From positions 2,698,881 through 2,762,880 of the forward strand of contig NZ_KI911784.1 of assembly GCF_000516515.1 (NCBI RefSeq): a DNA stretch of 64,000 nucleotides, written 5' to 3'. Below the pieces are notes generated by a model, which saw only the letters and a program-made list of their open reading frames with translations, searched no databases and had not been told where the DNA came from. Positions 55,187-63,512 of the stretch are shown piece after piece. Source of the DNA: Chloroflexus sp. Y-396-1. GTDB taxonomy: Bacteria; Chloroflexota; Chloroflexia; Chloroflexales; Chloroflexaceae. Numbering within the stretch: position 1 is the stretch's first letter; each line of letters begins with the position of its first letter. A program made the position numbers and the translations under genes.

Positions 55187-56806
55187 GTGCCGGCTACATC
55201 ACTTGATCAGATTGTGGCGCTGGCGAAGCGTCGCGGCTTTATCTTTCCCAGTAGCGAAATCTACGGTGGTCTTCAGGGGGTGTATGATTACGGCCCATTG
55301 GGAGTAGAGCTGAAAAATAACATCATCGCCGACTGGTGGCGAACGAACGTGTATGAGCGGGATGATATGGAGGGTCTTGATGCAGCGATCCTGATGAATC
55401 GGCTGGTCTGGAAGTACTCCGGTCACGAAGAGACATTCAACGATCCTCTGGTTGATTGCCGTACCTGCAAAATGCGCTGGCGTGCCGACCACATTCATGG
55501 GGTGTGTCCGAATTGTGGTTCGCGTGATCTCACTGAACCGCGCCCGTTTAATATGATGTTCCGTACCCAGATCGGGCCGGTCGCCGATAGCGGTTCATTT
55601 GCCTACTTACGACCGGAAACGGCGCAGGGCATCTTTGTGAATTTTGCTAATGTCTTGACGACAACGGCCCGAAAATTACCGTTCGGGATCGCTCAGGTCG
55701 GAAAGGCATTTCGTAACGAGATCAATCCGCGCAATTTTCTCTTCCGCGTCCGCGAATTTGAGCAGATGGAGATTGAATATTTTGTGATGCCCGGTACCGA
55801 TGAGGAGTGGCATCAGCGCTGGCTCGCCGATCGGTTGGCCTGGTGGGAGCAGATCGGTATTCCGCGCAGTCGGATCACCATCTACGATGTGCCAACAACT
55901 GAACTGGCCCATTACTCAAAACGCACCTTCGATCTCATGTACGAGTATCCCAATATCGGAGTGCAAGAGATTGAAGGTATTGCCAACCGAACCGATTACG
56001 ATCTTGGCTCGCATAGCAAAGATCAGGAACAATTAAACCTGACGGCCCGGGTGAATCACAATGAAGATAGTATTGCTCGTCTGACCTACTATGATCAGGC
56101 AAGTGGCCGACATATTGTGCCCTACGTGATTGAGCCATCGGCTGGCGTTGGTCGGTGTATGCTCGCGGTGATGTGTGAGGGGTATGCCGAAGAGCGAACC
56201 AAAGCACTGCCGGTAGAAAAATTAGCCGCAGCAAGCGAGGCGCTCCAGGCCTTTCTCAAGTCAGTTGGACGCAGCGAGAAGCTGAGTGGTGAGGCCCGCG
56301 ATGCTATTTTGGCCCGTGGTGAAGCGCTTAGTCAGGCGCTGGCCGAACGGTTGCCAGAAGTGGAACAATTACTGGCAATGCCCGGTGCCGATCAAATAGA
56401 ACTGGGTAAGAAGTTACGTGGGCAGGTTCAGCCCCTGATTGATGAGCATTATCGTACCGTATTGCGGCTCAAACCACGACTGGCGCCGATTAAGGTCGCA
56501 GTCTTTCCGTTGAAACGTAATCACGAACAGATCGTTGCTACTGCTAAAGCTGTGCGTCGGCAGTTGCAGGCAGGCGGTCAGATGCGAACTGTTTACGATG
56601 ATACAGGGGCCATCGGGAAACTCTACCGCCGCCAAGACGAGATCGGTACGCCGTTCTGCATCACGGTCGATTTCGATACGATTGGTCAGGGGAAAGACCC
56701 GGCATTGGCCGGTACGGTGACGGTTCGTGATCGCGATACAATGGCTCAAGAACGGGTGTCAATTGCTGAGTTAGAGGTATACCTGCGCGAGAAGGTGATG
56801 GCGTAG
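55187..56806 (+). CDS. glyS: Glycyl-tRNA synthetase, single-chain dimeric type
   Basis: 539 residues; class II synthetase of the archaeal/eukaryotic and Gram-positive alpha2 form, not the alpha2beta2 form. Motif 1 region [18 protein letters not shown], a zinc knuckle CRTCKMRW and CPNCGSRD (residues about 97-120), motif 2 [21 protein letters not shown], motif 3 [14 protein letters not shown] and a C-terminal anticodon-binding domain (VAVFPLKRN). The start is GTG 55187: AAGGAGG is exactly positioned, whereas the longer frame begins within the terminator hairpin. Controlled by the T-box above. Confidence 0.96.
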   Translation: MPATSLDQIVALAKRRGFIFPSSEIYGGLQGVYDYGPLGVELKNNIIADWWRTNVYERDDMEGLDAAILMNRLVWKYSGHEETFNDPLVDCRTCKMRWRADHIHGVCPNCGSRDLTEPRPFNMMFRTQIGPVADSGSFAYLRPETAQGIFVNFANVLTTTARKLPFGIAQVGKAFRNEINPRNFLFRVREFEQMEIEYFVMPGTDEEWHQRWLADRLAWWEQIGIPRSRITIYDVPTTELAHYSKRTFDLMYEYPNIGVQEIEGIANRTDYDLGSHSKDQEQLNLTARVNHNEDSIARLTYYDQASGRHIVPYVIEPSAGVGRCMLAVMCEGYAEERTKALPVEKLAAASEALQAFLKSVGRSEKLSGEARDAILARGEALSQALAERLPEVEQLLAMPGADQIELGKKLRGQVQPLIDEHYRTVLRLKPRLAPIKVAVFPLKRNHEQIVATAKAVRRQLQAGGQMRTVYDDTGAIGKLYRRQDEIGTPFCITVDFDTIGQGKDPALAGTVTVRDRDTMAQERVSIAELEVYLREKVMA

Positions 56807-56869
56807 GTTGCAAGAAGGATTCATCTCGCTGCTGGCCGCTGATCCGGCGAGAACATGATCGTAACTAGA

Positions 56870-56889
56870 GGGCGGGTTCCGACCCGCCC
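56870..56889. terminator. Hairpin between convergent genes
   Basis: GGGCGGGT-TCCG-ACCCGCCC, an eight-pair perfect stem, 63 bases after the glyS stop and next to the convergent sulfite-oxidase-fold gene; likely bidirectional. Confidence 0.6.
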
Positions 56890-56890
56890 C

Positions 56891-57823
56891 TCACCGTACC
56901 TCAATCTGCCAGTGCCGTACAACGCTTTGACCACGATAATCGCTAATACGCACGGCCAGCAGATGGTTGCCAAACGTTGGTGTCCAGGTGTAGCCGAAAC
57001 GACGCCAGGCTCGTGGCCCCAAGTCGTTGTCAAGGGTAGCCGATTGCCACGGCCCTGCATCGACCGCTAGTGCGACCTGCGCAATTCCGTTAGCCGCCGA
57101 CCATGCTACACCGCGGAGCGTGACCGGTGCGTTGGGGGTCAGAGTTGACAAGTTGAAAAAGCGACAATCAATGGTCAATTCGCCATCGAGGGGCGTTTCC
57201 GTTGGGAGACGCTCACCTGAGAGTAGCGTAATTTGGGATATCCATTTCAGCCAGTAGGTCGCCTTCCAACCCGGCACAACCAATCGTACCGGCCCACCAT
57301 GAATGGCCGGTAAGGGGCAATCATTCACGGCATAAGCCAGCATTCCATCCCGCCAGAGTTTACTGAGTGGCATGTAACGAACTACCGGTTTTGGGCCGTA
57401 ACTCCAACATGCGGCAATACTGGCCTGAGACTTTACTCCCGCTGCTTCGAGCAAGAGCGCTAGTGGTGTCCCCATCCACTCGACGTTAGCAATCATTGCG
57501 TATTCGCCAGAACGGTTTTGTTGCCCAATAAGGGCTGCAAAGAAGCTGCTCGTTGGCTCGTGGATCAGATCGCTGATGTTGATCGTCAGCGGATACCGCA
57601 CCAGTCCATCAATACTCAATTCCCAATCTTCATCGGTGATAGACGGGATTGGCTGATTGTTACGTACAAACAATCGCTCAACTGGTGTCACCGCTTCATC
57701 GAGAATTGACAACGGTGGTTCGAGATGCTGCGGATTGTCGCTCACTACTCGCAGACGATGATCTTTGGTGAGTGTCGGTTGGTTACGCAGCGAAAGTGTT
57801 TCAAGTGACATACCGTATTCCAT
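56891..57823 (-). CDS. Sulfite-oxidase-fold (molybdopterin-type) protein lacking the Mo-ligand cysteine
   Basis: 310 residues. N-terminal SUOX-type molybdopterin domain (TPVERLFVRNNQPIP, VEWMGTPLALLLEAAGV, HGGPVRLVVPGW and LKWI) and a C-terminal Mo-co dimerisation Ig-like domain (GVAWSAANGIAQVALAVD). Where true sulfite oxidases have CAGN, with the Mo-coordinating Cys, this protein has ALIGQQNR: the cysteine is absent. The only other cysteines are in ACWSYG and NDCPLP. No Tat signal at the N-terminus. Probably a non-canonical or inactive relative. ATG 57811 is an alternative start. Confidence 0.82.
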   Translation of the reverse strand: MEYGMSLETLSLRNQPTLTKDHRLRVVSDNPQHLEPPLSILDEAVTPVERLFVRNNQPIPSITDEDWELSIDGLVRYPLTINISDLIHEPTSSFFAALIGQQNRSGEYAMIANVEWMGTPLALLLEAAGVKSQASIAACWSYGPKPVVRYMPLSKLWRDGMLAYAVNDCPLPAIHGGPVRLVVPGWKATYWLKWISQITLLSGERLPTETPLDGELTIDCRFFNLSTLTPNAPVTLRGVAWSAANGIAQVALAVDAGPWQSATLDNDLGPRAWRRFGYTWTPTFGNHLLAVRISDYRGQSVVRHWQIEVR

Positions 57824-58315
57824 GACAATCGAGATTGCTCTGATGGTAAGTAGTATAGGAGGTCTTGCTTGATAAATGATGACAGTTGCCGACAGGCAGA
57901 CTACAAAACGTTCAGATAGACGAGGATCTGCTGTGAAGCAGCGAGGTAGTCCTATCGGTAGCCAGGGTTAGCTATCGTCACTTCGGCATACAGATTTGAT
58001 ACGCAAATGAACGTCATTCACGCATACATAGCAGTCTCCCACCGTTTGCCGGGATTGCGGGCCGTTGATCTGCACCGCGCAGTATGGCCGGGCGCCGTCA
58101 TTTGGCGTATCAACACACCATTACCTCCAAGCCCCCCACTTGCGGGGGATTAGGGAGTAAACCCGCTCCTACCGCCCGCTGCTCGAACGCGAAGCTGGGT
58201 GTGTGGGCTGCTCGCTCGCGCATGGCCGAGCACCGTCATTTGGCGTATCAACACACCATTACCTCCAAGCCCCCCACTTGCGGGGGATTAGGGAGTAAAC
58301 CCACTCCTAACGCTT
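57824..58315. other. Spacer containing an 88-bp direct repeat
   Basis: No gene in about 490 bases. Two copies of an 88-bp sequence make up the right half. Confidence 0.5.
58084..58308. repeat. 88-bp direct repeat, two copies at 137-bp spacing
   Basis: 58084-58171 and 58221-58308 differ at only about three bases (ATGGCCGGGCGCCGTCATTT versus ATGGCCGAGCACCGTCATTT and a later G/A). Each contains GCCCCCCACTTGCGGGGG, a hairpin that also recurs in degraded form near 1185 and 62270. Confidence 0.85.
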
Positions 58316-59077
58316 TCAAGCCACTAATGGGATCACTTGCAGATCAACCCCAACGCTTGCCTTACCGGTGAAGCCACCGGCTACCACTTCAGCCAATGCT
58401 CGCTCAATTGGCATTGTCCAGCGTGGGCTAAAATGCACCAGTACGAGCTGTTGCACGCCAGCCGCCGCCGCCACTGCACCGGCCTGCCGCGGCGTACTGT
58501 GACCAGGAGAAGGTTCTGGAGTCGTTGCTTCGTGGATCAAGACGTGTGCACCTGTCGCCAATCTGATGATCTCCTCGCACGGTTCGGTATCCGCTGAATA
58601 ACACACCGCAGGAACCGCTGGTGCAGATAAACGAACGGCAATGCAAGGCCGACTATGGCTAGTTCGCGCAGTTGCTATCTCTAGTCCATCACCAGGCTGC
58701 AAACGCTCACCGGCGGCTAACGGCTGCCAAACAACCGGTGTTGTCCATTCTTCTAAACCTGCGGCTTCTAAATAGCTCTTCGCCAGCTCAAGCGTTTCCG
58801 GTAATCCGTAGATTGGCAGTGGCTCGGTACGACCACCCAGCCGCAAGCTGAAGAGTAATGCTGGCAGACCATTGATGTGGTCACAGTGACTATGAGTAAG
58901 GATAATCCCGCGCAACATCTGCGGATCGATCCCGCCAGCCAGCAAACGGCGGTAGCTATCACCACCAACGTCGATCAGCAACGGCCCGCCCGGCCCATCC
59001 CACGCCAGATGGGTATAGGTTCGATCGGGGTCGGGCAAGCCAGTGCCTGTTCCGAGCAGTAAAATATGTGCCGTCAT
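58316..59077 (-). CDS. RNase Z-like metallo-beta-lactamase-fold hydrolase
   Basis: 253 residues. Opens with LLLGTGTGLPDPDRTYTH as in RNase Z/arylsulfatase-like members, then the metal motif HSHCDHINGLP, later YSADTEPCEEI and LIHEATTPE and VHFSPRW. The flexible exosite arm of true tRNase Z is not evident, so the substrate may not be tRNA. ATG 59077 follows the response regulator stop by four bases (TAGCGTTATG), so it is in one leftward unit with the two-component genes. Confidence 0.85.
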   Translation of the reverse strand: MTAHILLLGTGTGLPDPDRTYTHLAWDGPGGPLLIDVGGDSYRRLLAGGIDPQMLRGIILTHSHCDHINGLPALLFSLRLGGRTEPLPIYGLPETLELAKSYLEAAGLEEWTTPVVWQPLAAGERLQPGDGLEIATARTSHSRPCIAVRLSAPAVPAVCYSADTEPCEEIIRLATGAHVLIHEATTPEPSPGHSTPRQAGAVAAAAGVQQLVLVHFSPRWTMPIERALAEVVAGGFTGKASVGVDLQVIPLVA

Positions 59078-59081
59078 AACG

Positions 59082-59738
59082 CTACTCTTCCTGATCAATT
59101 GGCACCAGGCGCTTACGTAAGGCATAAATGGCGACCTGGGTGCGGTCAGCCAGATGCAACTTCGACAGAATATTGCTGATGTGGGTTTTGACCGTCTTTT
59201 CAGAGACAATCAGCGTTTCGGCAATCTCTTTGTTTGACATTCCTCTAGCCACTAAGCGCAAGACGTCCATCTCGCGGGGCGTGAGCTGCTCGACCGGCGC
59301 TTCGTTTGGACGCGGTGTATTAAACTCTTGCATTAATTTGGCGGCGACATCGGGGTGCAAGACCGCCTCGCCACGACACGCAGCTCGAATCGCATGGGCT
59401 AGTTCTTCAGGAGAGATGTCTTTCAGCAGGTAGGAAATGGCGCCAGCCTTGATCGCCGGAAACACCTTATCATCATCGGCAAAGCTGGTCAACACGATCA
59501 CCTGTGAAGAGGGGCTAACCGCCTTTAAGCGTCGTGTCGTCTCGACGCCATCAATACCGGGCATCACCAGATCCATGAGTACTACGTCAGGCAGCAGCTC
59601 ACGCGCCAGTTCAATCCCCTCTGTACCACTACCGGCTTCACCCACGATCTCGATGTCGGCTTGTAATTCAAGAAAGTCACGTAATCCCTGGCGGACCACA
59701 CGGTGGTCATCAATCAGGAGGACGGTAATCTTTTCCAT
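59082..59738 (-). CDS. NarL/FixJ-family response regulator
   Basis: 218 residues. Receiver domain (about 1-120) with IDDHRVVRQGL, the phospho-acceptor Asp in VVLMDLVMPG, Thr/Ser of LTSFADDD and Lys of YLLKDISPEEL; then a LuxR-type helix-turn-helix (LTPREMDVLRLVARGMSNKEIAETL, VSEKTVKTHISNIL). AGGAGGTGA is ideal before ATG 59738. Pairs with the histidine kinase encoded 128 bases upstream. Confidence 0.96.
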   Translation of the reverse strand: MEKITVLLIDDHRVVRQGLRDFLELQADIEIVGEAGSGTEGIELARELLPDVVLMDLVMPGIDGVETTRRLKAVSPSSQVIVLTSFADDDKVFPAIKAGAISYLLKDISPEELAHAIRAACRGEAVLHPDVAAKLMQEFNTPRPNEAPVEQLTPREMDVLRLVARGMSNKEIAETLIVSEKTVKTHISNILSKLHLADRTQVAIYALRKRLVPIDQEE

Positions 59739-59866
59739 GCGCTCACCTCCTTGAGTTTGAGAAATTACTGTAACGATGGCGCTCACATGCTAAGTGCGGG
59801 TGAGACATTCAGCTTTTCCCACTACTCGTCAGATGGGGACTGGAGCTCTGACGCACATTACAAAGA

Positions 59867-62077
59867 TTAGCGGGGTGTCGGTGACTCTGATCGTTCATCA
59901 CCGACAGTACGCTTGTGCAGAGGCACCACCACCTCTACTTCAGTACCGGCGCCGAGCTGGGAATTGACCGTAAATGAACCGCCGAGTTCAAGGGCGCGCT
60001 CGCGCATACCGAGCAATCCGAAATGTCGCCCCTCTCCAGAAAGGGGTGCCTGCGGGTCGAACCCCTTCCCATCATCGGTAACCCGAATACGCACGTGTTC
60101 AGCATTCAGTTCAAGCAAAATCTGCACATTGCGGGCCGCTGCATGTTTCACAATATTGTTCAACGCCTCTTGAATAATACGGAAAAGCGGTTGTTCTATC
60201 CCCCGTACATGGCGCTCGTCACCGATGACGTTCAATTCTATCCGCAAACCTTCACGATGTGCAAGATGCTGAGCATGATGTTGCACTGCCGCAACCAACC
60301 CCTGATCGCGTAAGGCCGGTGGTCGCAACTGAAAAATGAGGGCCCGCATCTCGGCTAACGCAGCGGTAGCCGTCTCGTGTAATCGATCAAGCAGTGCCGG
60401 CACTCGTGCCGGATTACGCTCAAACTGTGCCCGCGCTGCCTGCGCCGTTAGCGTCATACTAAAGAGCTGCTGGCTTACGCTATCGTGAAGTTCGCGCGCC
60501 AGGCGATGACGTTCTTCGATCACGGCTGCCTGTTGTGCACGCTGGTACAGTCGGCCATTCTCAACTGCACCGGCCAGCATGTCGGCTACTGTCTCTAAAA
60601 CTGCGGCATCTTCTTCGGTCAGCCCGGCCAATTGGGGCGATTCAATATTGAGGACGCCCAGTGTTTTGCCATTGGCGACGAGCGGCACACACAACTCCGA
60701 CCGAATATCGAGCCGCTCACTCAAGCCTAGATAGTCCGTTTCGGCTGCAACATTCTCGGCACGCACAATTTGACCGCTACGTGCCGCACGACCAACCAGC
60801 CCCAGATTAATGTGCTGCCGATAGCCAACCCGTTCCGGTGCATAACGTCCGGCTGAAGCGACCAGGATCAGTTCACTGGCATCCTCATCGAGCAAGAAGA
60901 GGTCGACCTGTGGGTAGCCAAAGCCCTGCTGGATACGTTGAGTTGCCAGCGGCAGCGACTCACGCAGATCAAGCGTAGCAGTGATGATACGGGCAATCGA
61001 ATTGAGGACTGCTAGCTGATCGGCGCGACGCTGCACTTGCGCCGCTAGTCGCTGCGATTCGGCGTAAAGACGGGCACTAACCAGTGGGCCACTCACCTGA
61101 GCAGCTATTGCTTCGAGTAATTCTACATCTTCGTCGCTAAATGCACCGGCCCGCTGGTGAACAACACTTAGCACCCCAATCACGCGCCCACCGCTGCGCA
61201 GCGGAGCAATGATGTACGATGCGACATCAGGGCCAAACAACACCGTTTCAGGAGCACTTGACCGACAATCATCCACCACAAACGATTGACAACTTTGCAC
61301 AACCCAGGCCAACGGGTTATCGTGAAGCGGTAACTGCTTATCAATGAGGTCGGTCAATGGGGGCACAGCCATAGTAACCGTTAGCCTGTGATGCTCATCG
61401 AGCAGCGCTACCAGACCACTCCCAAACGCTGTTGCCAAACGCTGAACGGTTTGGTTCAAAATGACATTCAGATCGAGCGTTGCTCCAACAGCGCGACCCA
61501 ACTCGGCCAACAACTGCTCTTTTGCCAGCAATCGGGCGCTCCGCTCGGCCAGGCGTACATTTTCTACCGCCAAGGCAGCCTGACGCGCAATCGCCTCCAC
61601 CATTCGCACCATCGTCAGATCAAGCTGATCAGGCCATGCCAGGACAATCACGCCGATCAACCGACCACCCCGACCACGCAAAGGAGTCAGCAATGCTGCG
61701 CATGGGGCAATGGCCGCTGTATCGGGTACATCAGGCGGTAGTTCAGCCGCCGGTATCAGGTACGAACTACTCTGTCGATACTCAGGACGCAGCAACGGCT
61801 GGTAGATCGTCGGCCCGATTGGCGTTGCTCGCAACAGCTCAATTAAAGATGGCTGAATACCGGCAAAGGCAACTGCATAGAGTGTCTCATTATCGGCGTC
61901 GCGTAAACGTGCATACACCGATGGGCTGCCAACAATTCGGCGTAACGTTTCGACCACTTCACCGAGCAGGCTTTCGGGAGTATCATCGGCCCGTAGCGCA
62001 TCGCCGAACGCCAGCAGATCACCTAATGGGAGCGAACGGTCAGCAGCATTGGTTGCTATGTGCGAAGAACTGGTCAT
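59867..62077 (-). CDS. GAF-domain sensor histidine kinase (NarL-partner type)
   Basis: 736 residues, no membrane helices. Three GAF domains in a row (about 25-170, 190-335, 360-505; LRSGGRVIGVLSVVHQRAGAF in the second, ELCVPLVANGKTLGVLNIES in the third), then a HisKA_3 dimerisation helix with the phospho-His in LARELHDSVSQQLFSM (near residue 528) and an ATPase domain (IIQEALNNIVKHA, VTDDGKGFD, GLLGMRERALELGG). Cytoplasmic sensor of a small ligand or redox/light signal. First gene of the unit with the NarL regulator and MBL hydrolase. Confidence 0.94.
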   Translation of the reverse strand: MTSSSHIATNAADRSLPLGDLLAFGDALRADDTPESLLGEVVETLRRIVGSPSVYARLRDADNETLYAVAFAGIQPSLIELLRATPIGPTIYQPLLRPEYRQSSSYLIPAAELPPDVPDTAAIAPCAALLTPLRGRGGRLIGVIVLAWPDQLDLTMVRMVEAIARQAALAVENVRLAERSARLLAKEQLLAELGRAVGATLDLNVILNQTVQRLATAFGSGLVALLDEHHRLTVTMAVPPLTDLIDKQLPLHDNPLAWVVQSCQSFVVDDCRSSAPETVLFGPDVASYIIAPLRSGGRVIGVLSVVHQRAGAFSDEDVELLEAIAAQVSGPLVSARLYAESQRLAAQVQRRADQLAVLNSIARIITATLDLRESLPLATQRIQQGFGYPQVDLFLLDEDASELILVASAGRYAPERVGYRQHINLGLVGRAARSGQIVRAENVAAETDYLGLSERLDIRSELCVPLVANGKTLGVLNIESPQLAGLTEEDAAVLETVADMLAGAVENGRLYQRAQQAAVIEERHRLARELHDSVSQQLFSMTLTAQAARAQFERNPARVPALLDRLHETATAALAEMRALIFQLRPPALRDQGLVAAVQHHAQHLAHREGLRIELNVIGDERHVRGIEQPLFRIIQEALNNIVKHAAARNVQILLELNAEHVRIRVTDDGKGFDPQAPLSGEGRHFGLLGMRERALELGGSFTVNSQLGAGTEVEVVVPLHKRTVGDERSESPTPR

Positions 62078-62454
62078 AACGTGCTCTTTCTAACACCTTT
62101 GCCTGATCATATACTGGTCACGATGAAGATGACCAATATCTATCATTCACAACGAACATAGCCCAGCCTACGATAATCATACACCACCGATGGGGCTTTT
62201 CAAAGCTCTTTCCTTACCCAATAGTGGCGATGTGAGGAAAGAATTGAAGTACGTGATAGGGATGGGTTGCCCCTACTTGCAGGGGGGTTGGGGATTGCAC
62301 ATGTTCCGCTTAGAGGCCAATGCTTCCAGCTAAAAGAAATCTAGAGAATGAAAAGCTCTGACCAACGACAGCGATGACTCACGAGCATGTTTCATCATGG
62401 TACAATGACATAAACTCACCCGGACACCACAACAACGAAACCTCTTGAACGATT
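62078..62454. other. Divergent spacer, histidine kinase / HepT
   Basis: About 375 bases without a gene. Includes a degraded CCCCTACTTGCAGGGGGG hairpin of the family at 58084 near 62268-62290 and, before hepT, a TACAAT -10 candidate near 62401 with no clear -35. Confidence 0.4.
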
Positions 62455-62898
62455 ATGAGCATTAACACCGATCAGCTTCAAAGAGTACTCCGCGCTCTTG
62501 AAACCGCACTTGTGTTGTACGAACGTTCAACAGCTGCGCAATCTGCCACTGAACAAGAGGTCTTTCGTATGGCGATCATCAAGGGATTCGAGTTAGCGCA
62601 GGAACTCTCGTTCAAGCTGATCAAGCGACGGTTACGTGACTTCGGGTATACCAGTCGCCGCTTGGAAGCGACACCAGTTAAAGAACTGTTTCGTCTTGCC
62701 GCGCAGCACGGCTTGCTTTCGCTCGCTGAAGTAGAACGCTGGTTTACCTATCGCGACAATCGTAATAGCACGGCTCACGATTACGGTGAAGCTTTCGTTC
62801 AGCAGACGCTGTTTCTTCTGCCCAATTTCATTCGTGATGCACAAACCTTAGCCGAGCGCCTACATACCGGATCGCTTATTACCGGGGAGGAAGTATGA
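62455..62898 (+). CDS. hepT: HEPN-type toxin (HepT, HI0074-like)
   Basis: 147 residues, all-helical HEPN protein annotated in many genomes as a nucleotidyltransferase substrate-binding protein. The catalytic RNase motif RX4-6H extends to RX4HXY in RNSTAHDY (residues about 102-109), where the Tyr is the site modified by MntA in type VII toxin-antitoxin systems. Its stop overlaps the mntA start by four bases (ATGA). Confidence 0.9.
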   Translation: MSINTDQLQRVLRALETALVLYERSTAAQSATEQEVFRMAIIKGFELAQELSFKLIKRRLRDFGYTSRRLEATPVKELFRLAAQHGLLSLAEVERWFTYRDNRNSTAHDYGEAFVQQTLFLLPNFIRDAQTLAERLHTGSLITGEEV

Positions 62899-63248
62899 AT
62901 GCCTCACTCAATCTCGACCTGCCACTACGCTATCTGAACAAAGTACGTGCAATTCTGCAGCAGTACGTGCCCGATTACGACATCTGGGCTTATGGTAGCC
63001 GCGTGCACGGTGAGGCATTTGATGCCAGTGATCTCGATCTGGTGGTGCGGAACCCGCGTCAGTTATGGCAACCATGTGATCGACTCGTCGAATTACGGTC
63101 TGCTTTTCTTGAGAGTGACCTACCCATTCGGGTTGATGTAGTCGATTGGGCGCTTCTCCCACCTGCATTTCAGCACGAGATCGAGCGTGGGTATGTGGTT
63201 GTGCAGGTGGGTACGACGCCAGAGGTTGATGATTCTTCACGGCGATAG
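62895..63248 (+). CDS. mntA: Minimal nucleotidyltransferase antitoxin (MntA)
   Basis: 117 residues, minimal Pol-beta-like nucleotidyltransferase. The active site GS-x10-DxD is intact: YGSRVHGEAFDASDLDLVV, with a third acidic position in IRVDVVDW. In characterised pairs this enzyme adds AMP to the Tyr of HepT and blocks its RNase activity. Translationally coupled to hepT by a four-base overlap. Confidence 0.92.
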   Translation: MNASLNLDLPLRYLNKVRAILQQYVPDYDIWAYGSRVHGEAFDASDLDLVVRNPRQLWQPCDRLVELRSAFLESDLPIRVDVVDWALLPPAFQHEIERGYVVVQVGTTPEVDDSSRR

Positions 63249-63400
63249 CGATTGGCCATCACAGTTATGATTATTACCAATATTTGCCACCGTTAGGGCC
63301 AATCGTCCCGTCCATATCGTCCGCGTTACCATATCAACGGTATCGACGGGATGGATGGGACGGACGCGATGAACAGGATGGATAGGATGGTGGGAAGAGC

Positions 63401-63430
63401 GATAGGGGCGAAAAATTTTTCGCCCCTATC
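63401..63430. terminator. Perfect 30-base palindrome between convergent genes
   Basis: GATAGGGGCGAAAAA joined to its exact reverse complement, with T/A tracts on both sides of the centre; lies between mntA (+) and scpA (-). A bidirectional terminator-like hairpin. Short GGATGGA/GGACGGA runs flank it. Confidence 0.6.
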
Positions 63431-63512
63431 GTCCGTCCATCGCCCGGGCCCGGTCTGAGCCACCGTCCATCGTCGCGGCCCAGTGAGGTAGGGTAATGGC
63501 GTTGCCGTGCCC

